This document shows positions 27,484 to 34,468 of a stretch of DNA of 64,000 bases, piece after piece; within the stretch, counting starts at the first letter, position 1; each line of letters starts with the position of its first letter. This DNA is from Amycolatopsis albispora (lineage in GTDB: Bacteria; Actinomycetota; Actinomycetes; Mycobacteriales; Pseudonocardiaceae). The translations under genes were made by a program, and so were the position numbers. The stretch is taken from assembly GCF_003312875.1 (NCBI RefSeq), contig NZ_CP015163.1, forward strand, positions 3,472,001 to 3,536,000. Reading direction: 5' to 3'. The notes beneath the pieces were generated by a model. It worked only from the letters and a program-made list of their open reading frames with translations, ran no database searches and had not been told where the DNA came from.

Positions 27484-29592
27484 TTACGCGCGAGGGAGGC
27501 CCAGCAGGCGTTCGGCGGCCACGTTCAGCAGTACCTGGGTGGTGCCGCCGGCGATGCTCAGGCACCGCGAGACCAGGAACTCGTACTGCGCGTCCGCCAC
27601 CGCTTCTCCTTGCAGGCCAACGACTTCCAGCATCGCCTCGGCCACCGACTGCCGGTGCCGCACGCCGATCAGCTTGCGCACGCTGGATTCCGGACCGGGG
27701 TCCTGCCCGGCCAGCTGCCGCAGCGCGCCGCGCAGGCCGAGCAGTGAACCGGCGGAACCTTCGGCGACCAGCGCGCCGAGGCGGTCCAGCAGCAGCGGAT
27801 CCGCGGTGCCGCGCAACTGCCCGGTGAGCCGCTCCACGCCCTCCCCCACCAGCGTGCCCGAGCCCATCGCGACCCGTTCGTTGGCCAGCGTGGTGCGCGC
27901 GAGCCGCCAGCCGCCGCCGACCTCGCCGACCACCTGCTCGTCCGGCACAAAAACGTCGTCGAGGAACACCTCGTTGAACCGGGTTTCGCCGGTGATCTCC
28001 CGCAGCGGCCGGACTTCGATGCCGCTCGCGCGCATGTCCACCAGGAAGTAGGTGATGCCGCGGTGCTGCGGCGCGTCCGGATCGGTGCGGGCCAGGCAGA
28101 TCGCCCAGTCCGCGCGGTCGGCGAGCGAGGTCCACACCTTCTGGCCCGACAGCCGCCAGCCACCGTCGGCGCGGATTGCCTTGGTGCGCAAGGAAGCCAG
28201 GTCCGAACCCGCACCCGGTTCGCTGAACAGCTGGCACCAGGTGATCTCGCCACGCAGGGTCGGGCCGACGTACTTCTCGCGTTGCGCGTCGGTGCCGTGC
28301 TCCAGAATGGTCGGCGCGGCCCAGGCACCGATGATCAGTTCCGGCCGCGTGACGCCCGCGCGCTCGAGTTCGGCGTCGATGACCAGCTGTCGCGCCGCGC
28401 TCGCGCCGAGACCGTACGGTTCCGGCCAATGTGGAGCGAGCAGCCCGGTCTCGGCCAGCTTCAGGCGTTGCTCGTCGGCGGGCAACGCGGCGATTTCCTC
28501 GGCCAGCGCCCGGATTTCCGGATCGGACGCGGTCGTGGTGTCCCCTTGGCGGCGGACGCCCGCGAGCGCGAGTTCGGCGGCCCGGCGCCGCCACCGCGCG
28601 CTCCCGCCGAGCACCTGGCGCGTGGTCACCGCGCGGCGCAGGTAGAGGTGCGCGTCGTGTTCCCAGGTGAACCCGATGCCGCCGAGCACCTGGATGCAGT
28701 CCTTCGCGTTCTCCACCGCGGCGTCGAGCGCGAACGCGGCGGCCGTCGCGGCGGTGAACTCCCGCTGGTCACCGTCCGCCGCGCGGGCGGCGTCCCAGGC
28801 CAGCGCGGCGGTGGCTTCGGCGCGGCAGAGCATTTCCGCGCACAGGTGCTTGACCGCCTGGAACGCGCCGATGGGACGGCCGAACTGCTCGCGCACCTTG
28901 GCGTAGTCGACCGCCGTGCGCAGACACCATTGGGCGATGCCAGCGGCCTCCGCGACGGCCAGCGTGACCGCGAGTGCCCGCACCTCACCCGAAACGGGGA
29001 AAATCGCGTCGGCTGGCACGGCCGCGCCGGTGAGCCGGATCGTGCCCAGTTCACGCGACGAGTCCATCGATTCGACCGGGGTGACCTCCACCCCGGGAAA
29101 GCCCGGCGGCAGCACGAACCACCGGTCGCCCGCGGTCAGCAGCAGGTGCGCGGCCGGACCGGCGTCCAGCACGGGCCCGGTTTCGCCGGTGACCAGCAGC
29201 CCGCCGTCCGCCCCCGGCAGCGCTTCGAACGGCGTCCAGGACACCGCCGCGGTCGCCGAGCCGTCGGCCAGCGCGGGCACGAGTTCCTTGGCCGCCGGCG
29301 TGTCCGGCGCCTGCCCCAGCACCAGCGCGGCGAGCACGCCGCTGAGCACCGGGCCGGGCACCAGCGCTTCGGCGGTGGCCTCCAGCCCGGCGGCCGCGTC
29401 GGCCACGCCCGCGCCCGCGCCGCCGAGCGCTTCCGGCACGGCCACGGAGAACAGGCCGATGCGCCCGAGCGGCGCCAGGCAACCGGTGAAGCCGCCACCC
29501 GCGCGGAGGAGTTCCACCGGGCGGTCATCCGCGGCCCACGCCCGGATCGACTCCGCCAGCGCCCGCTGCTCGTCGGTGATGGCGATCGGCAC
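27484..29592 (-). CDS. fadE34: Fused two-domain acyl-CoA dehydrogenase FadE34/ChsE3
   Basis: 702-residue protein made of two acyl-CoA dehydrogenase modules in tandem: residues about 1-330 (ITDEQRALAESIRAWA at the start, REQFGRPIGAFQAVKHLCAE near 230, VLGGIGFTWEHDAHLY near 300) and about 345-702 (LFSEPGAGSDLASLRTKAIR near 470, GGTTQVLLNVAAERLLGLP at the end). This fusion is how the alpha2beta2 FadE heteromers became one chain. FadE34 of M. tuberculosis (ChsE3) acts on C24 steroid acyl-CoA and also neighbours kstR. The GTG at 29592 is preferred because GGAGG lies 5 nt before it; a GTG at 29616 is an alternative. A perfect KstR motif lies 28 nt upstream. Confidence 0.9.
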   Translation of the reverse strand: MPIAITDEQRALAESIRAWAADDRPVELLRAGGGFTGCLAPLGRIGLFSVAVPEALGGAGAGVADAAAGLEATAEALVPGPVLSGVLAALVLGQAPDTPAAKELVPALADGSATAAVSWTPFEALPGADGGLLVTGETGPVLDAGPAAHLLLTAGDRWFVLPPGFPGVEVTPVESMDSSRELGTIRLTGAAVPADAIFPVSGEVRALAVTLAVAEAAGIAQWCLRTAVDYAKVREQFGRPIGAFQAVKHLCAEMLCRAEATAALAWDAARAADGDQREFTAATAAAFALDAAVENAKDCIQVLGGIGFTWEHDAHLYLRRAVTTRQVLGGSARWRRRAAELALAGVRRQGDTTTASDPEIRALAEEIAALPADEQRLKLAETGLLAPHWPEPYGLGASAARQLVIDAELERAGVTRPELIIGAWAAPTILEHGTDAQREKYVGPTLRGEITWCQLFSEPGAGSDLASLRTKAIRADGGWRLSGQKVWTSLADRADWAICLARTDPDAPQHRGITYFLVDMRASGIEVRPLREITGETRFNEVFLDDVFVPDEQVVGEVGGGWRLARTTLANERVAMGSGTLVGEGVERLTGQLRGTADPLLLDRLGALVAEGSAGSLLGLRGALRQLAGQDPGPESSVRKLIGVRHRQSVAEAMLEVVGLQGEAVADAQYEFLVSRCLSIAGGTTQVLLNVAAERLLGLPRA

Positions 29593-29619
29593 GGTTACCT
29601 CCACGTTCTCGACCACAAA

Positions 29620-29633
29620 TAGAACGTGTTTCA
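29620..29633. promoter_or_regulatory. KstR operator between fadE34 and kstR
   Basis: TAGAACGTGTTTCA matches TnnAACnnGTTnnA at all 8 fixed positions. It lies 28 nt before the preferred fadE34 start and within the divergent spacer to kstR. Confidence 0.82.
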
Positions 29634-29657
29634 GTTTAGGCAGTCAAGCCCCCGAGT

Positions 29658-29685
29658 TTGAACCCCCGGTCAGGTTAGGTAGGCT
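29658..29685 (+). promoter_or_regulatory. Possible kstR promoter with inverted repeat
   Basis: TTGAAC at 29658-29663 and TAGGCT at 29680-29685 are 16 bp apart, a plausible sigma-70-type pair for an actinomycete. An inverted repeat GGTTAG (29673-29678) and CTAACC (29684-29689) overlaps the -10 region. The weaker KstR-like site at 29698 would lie around the transcription start. Confidence 0.4.
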
Positions 29686-29697
29686 AACCAGGCAAAG

Positions 29698-29711
29698 TGG
29701 AACAAGTTTCG
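29698..29711. promoter_or_regulatory. Weaker KstR operator candidate at kstR
   Basis: TGGAACAAGTTTCG matches TnnAACnnGTTnnA at 7 of 8 fixed positions and ends 22 nt before the kstR ATG. This suggests autoregulation separate from the fadE34 site 65 bp upstream. Confidence 0.55.
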
Positions 29712-29733
29712 ACCAGACCGGGGGAGCCGCCCG

Positions 29734-30342
29734 ATGGCCAAGCAGAAGGCCCCCATGGGCACGCTGAACGGGGACGAGCTGGGCTCGGCGGCCCAGCGCG
29801 ACCGTCGCAAGCGCATCGTCGACGCCACGCTGGCGCTGGCGTCCAAGGGCGGTTACGACGCCGTGCAGATGCGGGCCGTCGCCGAACGCGCCGACGTGGC
29901 GCTGGGCACCCTCTACCGGTACTTCCCGTCGAAGATCCACCTGCTGGTTTCCGGGCTGGCCAGGGAGTTCGAGCGCGCGCAGGAGAAGCTGCAGCGCGGC
30001 GCCATTCCCGGGGACACGCCCACCGAGCGGCTGCTCTTCGTGCTGGGCCGCAACACCCGGCTGATGCAGCGGGACCCGCACCTGACCGAGGCGATGGTGC
30101 GCGCGTTCATGTTCGCCGACACCACCGCGGCCACCGAGGTCGAGCACGTCGGGCGGCTGATGGAGAACATGTTCGCCACCGCGATGGGCATCGACGAGCC
30201 GACCGAGGCCGACCGCGACATCTTCCACGTCATCGCCGACGTCTGGATGGCGAACCTGGTCGCCTGGGTGACGCGGCGGGCGTCGGCCGCGGACGTGGCG
30301 AACCGGCTGGAACTCTCGGTGCACCTGCTCCTGGACAAGTGA
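29734..30342 (+). CDS. kstR: TetR-family repressor of sterol catabolism KstR
   Basis: 202-residue TetR regulator closely resembling mycobacterial KstR. The helix-turn-helix part is ASKGGYDAVQMRAVAERADV, then ALGTLYRYFPSKIHLLVSGL, near residues 33-75. The ligand domain contains LTEAMVRAFMFADTTAATEV and VWMANLVAWVTRRASAADVA, matching the mycobacterial protein almost motif for motif. KstR is released from DNA by steroid acyl-CoA intermediates. Here it lies divergent from fadE34, the known arrangement, with operator-like sites on both sides of the spacer. All other KstR-like sites found in this window lie before steroid genes. The gene is followed directly by a palindrome split by an IS5-like element. 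Confidence 0.93.
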   Translation: MAKQKAPMGTLNGDELGSAAQRDRRKRIVDATLALASKGGYDAVQMRAVAERADVALGTLYRYFPSKIHLLVSGLAREFERAQEKLQRGAIPGDTPTERLLFVLGRNTRLMQRDPHLTEAMVRAFMFADTTAATEVEHVGRLMENMFATAMGIDEPTEADRDIFHVIADVWMANLVAWVTRRASAADVANRLELSVHLLLDK

Positions 30343-30345
30343 TGC

Positions 30346-30378
30346 GATGAATGTGGCTTTCATTGCGCCTGACGCAAT
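30346..30378. repeat. Intergenic palindrome, copy 3, left part (split by IS5-like element)
   Basis: The left arm GATGAATGTGGCTTTCATTG and the loop region lie here, 3 nt after the kstR stop codon. The inner return arm CGCAAT ends at 30378, where the IS5-like element begins. The rest of the return arm (AATGAAAGCCACATTCAT) is at 31298-31315. Confidence 0.85.
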
Positions 30379-30434
30379 GAGCCTTTTCCAACCTGATGTG
30401 GGTTGGTGAGGGTGTGTCGCTGGGCTGGACATGG

Positions 30435-30491
30435 CGAAGCTCCTGGTAGATGCGTGTATCGACCAAGAAACATGCGCTACCAGGAGCTTCG
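30435..30491 (+). promoter_or_regulatory. Leader hairpin covering the transposase ribosome-binding site
   Basis: Perfect 15-bp inverted repeat (30435-30449 with 30477-30491), with further pairing possible inside through GCGTGT and ACATGC. The right arm contains AGGAG (30482-30486), the ribosome-binding site for the GTG at 30494. A transcript entering from outside would include both arms and hide the site; one starting between the arms would not. Confidence 0.75.
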
Positions 30492-30493
30492 TT

Positions 30494-31279
30494 GTGCTTT
30501 CTTACCCCTCGGTGATCCCGGTGTCCACCCAGACACTGCGCGAGCTGACTCGGATCATCCGTACCCACCGCCGCGCGATCGGCTCACGCTGGCGCAGGCT
30601 GTCCCCGCAGCGCCAAGCCCTGCTCACCCTGGCCCACCTGCGCAACGGCGACACCTACCACCGCCTCGCCGCCGGGTTCGGCATCGGAGTGGCCACCGTG
30701 TGCCGCTACCTGCACGAAACCATCACCCTGCTCGCCCACCAGGCTCCCACCCTGACCGACGCCCTCCGACGGCTGGCCCGCACCCGGCACAACTACACCA
30801 TCATCGACGGCACCGTCGTCCGCATCGACCGTGTCGCCGCGAACAAGCCCTTCTTCTCGGGTAAACACCGCTACCACGGCATCAACTTCCAGGCCCTCAC
30901 CGATCCTGATGGCCAGCTGCTGTGGCTCTCGCCCGGGCTGCCCGGCGCGATCAACGACACCGCCGCCGCCCGCCACCACCGCATCTGCGAGCAGGTCCGC
31001 CAGGCCGGGCTGCGGCTGCTGGCCGATGGCGGCTACGACCAGGTCGCCCCCGGGGTGATCACCCCGTACCGCAACCGCCGCAACCGCCACCAGCCCAAAC
31101 GTGAACTAGGGCCCGCCTACAAAGCCGCCAACAACGCCCTGGCCAGGGTGCGCAGCCGCGGCGAACGCGGATTCGCCACCCTCAAAAACTGGCGCGTCCT
31201 CACCCGAGCCCGCTGCAGCACCCACCGCGTCACCACACTCGCCCACGCCATCCTCACCCTCGAACACCTCCCCAACTAA
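30494..31279 (+). CDS. IS5-family transposase (DDE_Tnp_4 type)
   Basis: 261-residue DDE transposase. An N-terminal helix-turn-helix (LAHLRNGDTYHRLAAGFGIG, then VATVCRYLHETITLL) is followed by the DDE catalytic domain with Asp in IIDGTVV near residue 105, Asp in LPGAINDTAAARHH near 155, LADGGYDQV near 182, and Glu in RSRGERGFATLKNW near 234. I place the start at GTG 30494 because AGGAG lies 7 nt before it and family members begin around VLSYPSV. The open frame continues upstream to an ATG at 30431, but those codons form the leader hairpin. The gene looks intact. Confidence 0.88.
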   Translation: MLSYPSVIPVSTQTLRELTRIIRTHRRAIGSRWRRLSPQRQALLTLAHLRNGDTYHRLAAGFGIGVATVCRYLHETITLLAHQAPTLTDALRRLARTRHNYTIIDGTVVRIDRVAANKPFFSGKHRYHGINFQALTDPDGQLLWLSPGLPGAINDTAAARHHRICEQVRQAGLRLLADGGYDQVAPGVITPYRNRRNRHQPKRELGPAYKAANNALARVRSRGERGFATLKNWRVLTRARCSTHRVTTLAHAILTLEHLPN

Positions 31280-31297
31280 CCAAGATGGAAAAGGCTC

Positions 31298-31315
31298 AAT
31301 GAAAGCCACATTCAT
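31298..31315. repeat. Intergenic palindrome, copy 3, right part
   Basis: AATGAAAGCCACATTCAT completes the arm begun at 30375-30378 and pairs with 30347-30364. The duplicated AAT at its start is the insertion footprint. Confidence 0.83.
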
Positions 31316-31323
31316 AGCGCGGC

Positions 31324-32313
31324 TCAGGCGTGCAGCTTGGGCAGGACCTCCCGGCCGAACACCTCGATCCACTCCTTCTGGTTCCGGCCCACGTTGTGCA
31401 CGTAGATCCGGTTGAACCCGGCGTCGACGTACTTCTGCAGCGACGCGCGGTGCACGTCCGGATCGGACGAGATGACCATGCGGCCCTCGAAGTCCTCCGG
31501 GCGCACCAGCTTCGCCATCTGCTCGAAGTCGAACGGCGAGCGCACGTCGGCCTTCGGGAACTTCATGCCGCCGTTGGGCCACTGCTCCATCGCGTTGGCC
31601 AGCGCCTCCTCCTCGGTCGGCGCCCACGACAGGTGGACCTGCAGCAGCTTCGGCATCGCGTCCGGGTCCTTGCCCGCCTTCTTCGCGCCCTTGCCGAAGT
31701 TGTCCAGGATGCCGGCCAGCTTCTCCAGCGACGCGCCCGGCGTGATCAGGCCGTCGGCCAGCTCACCGGTCTTGCGCGAGGTGTACGGCCCGGCCGAGGC
31801 GATGTAGATCGGCGGCGGCGCCTCCGGCAGCGTCCACAGCCTGGTGGTGTGCAGCTTGAAGAACTCGCCGCTGTGCTTGACGTCCTGCCCGCTGAACAGC
31901 TTCCGGATGATCTCCAGCGCCTCGAACATCCGGCGCACCCGCTCCGGCGCCTCCGGCCAGTACCCGGCGATGATGTGCTCGTTGAGCGACTCGCCGGAGC
32001 CGATGCCCAGCCAGGTCCGCCCGGGATAGGTGGCCTCCAGCGTGGCCGCGGCCTGCGCCACCACCGCCGGGTGCAGCCGGAACGACGGGCAGGTCACGCC
32101 CGGCCCGAGGTCACCGGTGGTGTTCTCGGCGAGCGAGGCCAGCACGCTCCACACGAACGACGCCTCGCCCTGCGCGGGCACCCACGGCTGGAAATGGTCG
32201 GCGGCCATCTGGCCGGAGAACCCGTGCTGCTCGGCCAGTGCGGCCAGCTCGATGGACTCCCGCGGCGAAAACTGCTCCAGTGCCGCGGCCATGCCGATCT
32301 GAACTTCACTCAC
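31324..32313 (-). CDS. F420-dependent luciferase-like oxidoreductase (FGD-like)
   Basis: 329-residue TIM-barrel enzyme of the F420-dependent glucose-6-phosphate dehydrogenase subgroup of the luciferase-like family. The FGD-like start ALEQFSPRESIELAALAEQHGF is followed by ADHFQPWVPAQGEASFVWSV (DHFQPW is diagnostic) near residue 40, LGIGSGESLNEHIIAGYWPE near 105, and YIASAGPYTSRKTGELADGL near 170. Residues that bind glucose-6-phosphate in true Fgd are not all recognisable, so the substrate could be a related sugar or another hydride donor. It starts at GTG 32313 and lies 51 nt downstream of the next luciferase-like gene. Confidence 0.83.
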   Translation of the reverse strand: MSEVQIGMAAALEQFSPRESIELAALAEQHGFSGQMAADHFQPWVPAQGEASFVWSVLASLAENTTGDLGPGVTCPSFRLHPAVVAQAAATLEATYPGRTWLGIGSGESLNEHIIAGYWPEAPERVRRMFEALEIIRKLFSGQDVKHSGEFFKLHTTRLWTLPEAPPPIYIASAGPYTSRKTGELADGLITPGASLEKLAGILDNFGKGAKKAGKDPDAMPKLLQVHLSWAPTEEEALANAMEQWPNGGMKFPKADVRSPFDFEQMAKLVRPEDFEGRMVISSDPDVHRASLQKYVDAGFNRIYVHNVGRNQKEWIEVFGREVLPKLHA

Positions 32314-32364
32314 GAACGCTTACCCCTTCTCACCCGTGGTTCTCGCTTCGCCAACCTACTCCGG

Positions 32365-33195
32365 TTACTTGAACTCGCCCGCGAACGTGGCGAACTCGTC
32401 CAGCTTGCGCAGCGTCTCGGACTCCGGCAGCGTCGGCAGCAGCAGCGACAGCCGGTCGACCCCGGCTTCGGCCAGCGCGGCCACCCCGGCCCGTTCGGCA
32501 GGCGCGCCGAAGATGGTGGTCGGCACGTTCTCCCGGCCCTGCTCGGCCAGCCACGACTTCACCCGCCGGATCTCCTCCGGCGGCGTGCCCGGACGCGGCA
32601 ACCAGGCGTCACCGTACTTCGCCAGCCGCTGCAGCGCGCGCTCGCTCTCACCGCCGATGTAGATCGGCGGGTGGGGTCGCTGCACCGGTTTCGGCCACGA
32701 GAACACCGGGTCGAAGTCGACGAACTTGCCGTGGAACTCGGCCTGCTCCTCGGTCCACAGCAGTTTCAGCGCCTGCAGCTGCTCGTCCAGCAGCGCGCCG
32801 CGGGTGCGCGGGTCGGTGCCGTGGTTGCGCATCTCCTCGCGGTTCCAGCCCGCCCCGACACCGAACAGCACGCGGCCGCCGGAGATCAGGTCGAGGCTGG
32901 CCACCTCCTTGGCCGTGTGGAACACATCGCGCTGGATGAGCAGCGCGACCCCGGTGCCGAGCAGCAGGTTCGAGGTGGTGCTCGCGATGGCGGCGAGCGT
33001 GACGAACGGGTCGAGCGTGCGGTAGTAGATCCGCGGCAGGTCACCGCCCGGCGGGTACGGCGACTCGCGGCTGGCCGGGATGTGCGAGTGCTCGGCGAGG
33101 AAGAGCGAGTCGAAACCCCGCTCTTCCAGCGCCTTGCCGAGCACGCCGGGGCGGATGCCCTCGTCGGTCACGAACGTGGAGATACCGAAGTCCAT
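32365..33195 (-). CDS. F420-dependent luciferase-like oxidoreductase (Rv2161c-like group)
   Basis: 276-residue luciferase-like monooxygenase-fold protein. Signatures are FGISTFVTDEGIRPGVLGKA at the start, ERGFDSLFLAEHSHIPASRE near 25, LGTGVALLIQRDVFHTAKEV near 78, RVLFGVGAGWNREEMRNHGT near 105, and RPHPPIYIGGESERALQRLA near 165. It fits the probable F420-dependent oxidoreductase group common in mycobacteria. Substrate unknown. It forms a probable two-gene unit with the FGD-like gene downstream on the same strand. Confidence 0.82.
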   Translation of the reverse strand: MDFGISTFVTDEGIRPGVLGKALEERGFDSLFLAEHSHIPASRESPYPPGGDLPRIYYRTLDPFVTLAAIASTTSNLLLGTGVALLIQRDVFHTAKEVASLDLISGGRVLFGVGAGWNREEMRNHGTDPRTRGALLDEQLQALKLLWTEEQAEFHGKFVDFDPVFSWPKPVQRPHPPIYIGGESERALQRLAKYGDAWLPRPGTPPEEIRRVKSWLAEQGRENVPTTIFGAPAERAGVAALAEAGVDRLSLLLPTLPESETLRKLDEFATFAGEFK

Positions 33196-33236
33196 GTTCG
33201 TGGCGAACCGCGGCCGCCCCGGCGGTTATTCCCGGT

Positions 33237-33830
33237 TCAGCGGGTCCTCAGGTCCCAGCGGCGGTGCTTCGGGGTGCGCAGCGGCCCGGTGGCGGGCTCG
33301 TCGCGGGCCGTCTCGTCGGTGACCGGTTCGGTGGTGCCGGTGGTCTCCGCCGGCGTGTCGGCGGGCTCGGCCGCGTGCACCACCTTCCGGGCCGGCAGCA
33401 GCGCCATCACCAGGCCGAGCAGGGCCAGCCCGCCGTGCAGCCAGTTGTCGGCGGCGTTGATGTGCAGCGGGTCGCCCAGGCCGGACAGCGGGTTGCTGGC
33501 GATCACGCCGGTGATCATCAGGCCCCAGACGAAGACCGCGCCGTAGCCGATCAGCAGCAGCCAGCCGTAGGTCCTTGCCAGCCCGGACGAGGTGGCCATC
33601 AGCACGCCGAGCAGGCCGCTGAGCACGTGCACCACGTTGTGGAACGGGTTGATCGCGAACCCGAGCAGGGTCCCGTGCGAGTGACCGGCGAAGTCGCCGA
33701 AGCCGGTCCGCACCAGGCCGACGATGCCGAACACCAGGAAGGCCAGGCCGACCAGCCCGGCCAGCAGCTGGACCGGCTGGAGACCGGCGCGGCGGGGACG
33801 CAGGGTTTTCGCGGTGGTCTCGCGAGCCAT
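33237..33830 (-). CDS. DUF4383 membrane protein
   Basis: 197-residue integral membrane protein with four hydrophobic helices: QLLAGLVGLAFLVFGIVGLV near residue 22, NVVHVLSGLLGVLMATSSGL near 65, YGWLLLIGYGAVFVWGLMIT near 88, and WLHGGLALLGLVMALLPARK near 130. The segment INPFHNVVHVLSG is the hallmark of DUF4383. The C-terminus (about 150-197) is hydrophilic, rich in Glu, Thr and Pro, and probably cytoplasmic. Function unknown; 41 bp upstream of the luciferase-like pair and same strand. Confidence 0.82.
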   Translation of the reverse strand: MARETTAKTLRPRRAGLQPVQLLAGLVGLAFLVFGIVGLVRTGFGDFAGHSHGTLLGFAINPFHNVVHVLSGLLGVLMATSSGLARTYGWLLLIGYGAVFVWGLMITGVIASNPLSGLGDPLHINAADNWLHGGLALLGLVMALLPARKVVHAAEPADTPAETTGTTEPVTDETARDEPATGPLRTPKHRRWDLRTR

Positions 33831-33906
33831 GACTTTCTCCCCTCACGGAGTGTCGTGGCGCAGGATTACCCCCGGTTTTCGGCGGGCAAACCAGTACGGT
33901 GGGGCC

Positions 33907-34353
33907 ATGCCCGCCGACCTGGAGCTGCTCCGGCGCCTCGCGCTGGACGAACACGGCCTCGCCGTCATTTCCACCGTTCGCGCGAACGGCACGGTTCACT
34001 CGTCCGTGGTGAACGCGGGCCTGATCGACGATCCGGTGAGCGACGTGCCGTCGGTCGGCTTTGTCGCGCGTGGTGACGCGCTGAAGCTGCGCCTGCTGCG
34101 CACCGCCGGGCACGCCACGATCGTGTTCCGCCGCGGCTGGAACTGGGCCGGCGTTCAGGGCGCGGTGCGGATCATCGGCCCCGACGACCCCGATCCCGAT
34201 TTCGACCAGGACAAGCTGCCGTCGCTGCTGCGCGACGTGTTCCGAGCGGCCACCGGCACGCACGACGACTGGGCCGAGTACGACCGCGTGATGGCCGCGG
34301 AACGCCGTGCCGCGGTGTTCATCGCGGCCGACAGGGTCACCGGAAACAGCTGA
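33907..34353 (+). CDS. F420/FMN split-barrel oxidoreductase (PPOX class)
   Basis: 148-residue pyridoxamine-oxidase-like split barrel, probably F420-dependent. The start MPADLELLRRLALDEHGLAV is followed by ISTVRANGTVHSSVVNAG near 20, the typical first strands, and by LLRTAGHATIVFRRGWNWAG near 68, which forms the cofactor pocket. The ATG at 33907 lies 76 bp from the divergent DUF4383 gene. Substrate unknown. Its 3' end overlaps by 17 bp a short minus-strand frame coupled to icmF. Confidence 0.8.
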   Translation: MPADLELLRRLALDEHGLAVISTVRANGTVHSSVVNAGLIDDPVSDVPSVGFVARGDALKLRLLRTAGHATIVFRRGWNWAGVQGAVRIIGPDDPDPDFDQDKLPSLLRDVFRAATGTHDDWAEYDRVMAAERRAAVFIAADRVTGNS

Positions 34354-34465
34354 ACCGGGCGTCCACCAGGTCCGCGACCTGCTCGGCGTCGCACGTGCCG
34401 TCCACTTCGATCACCTCGACGAGCACCTCTCGGGCAGGCCGTTCCGAACGGGTCTGTGCCGTCAC
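34337..34465 (-). CDS. Possible 42-residue protein coupled to icmF
   Basis: Short frame beginning with a GTG 3 nt after the icmF stop codon (TGA TCA GTG) and encoding 42 residues: an acidic beta-rich core REVLVEVIEVDGTCDAEQVA and then DLVDARFSCFR. Third codon positions are strongly G/C as in real genes of this window. The close spacing suggests translational coupling. I do not recognise it. It could be a small partner of IcmF, the remains of a longer gene, or chance; the 3' end runs 17 bp into the convergent split-barrel gene. Confidence 0.4.
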   Translation of the reverse strand: MTAQTRSERPAREVLVEVIEVDGTCDAEQVADLVDARFSCFR

Positions 34466-34468
34466 TGA

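Larger units (their letters stand above)
30379..31297 (+). mobile_element. IS5-like insertion sequence (919 bp)
   Basis: The ends are GAGCCTTTTCCA at 30379-30390 and its exact complement at 31286-31297, with weaker similarity further in. They are flanked by AAT on both sides (30376-30378, 31298-31300), a 3-bp duplication; moving the boundary by one base gives a 5-bp CAATG duplication instead. Removing the element restores a perfect palindrome. It contains one transposase gene and a strong leader hairpin. Confidence 0.88.

Noticed and set aside
29671..29691. Possible iron-box (IdeR/DmdR) at the kstR promoter
   Set aside because: GGTTAG and CTAACC are 5 bp apart, whereas the iron box has almost no gap; no iron gene nearby.
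30431..30493. Twenty-one extra N-terminal codons for the IS5-like transposase
   Set aside because: This stretch is the perfect leader hairpin; the ribosome-binding site and family N-terminus support GTG 30494.
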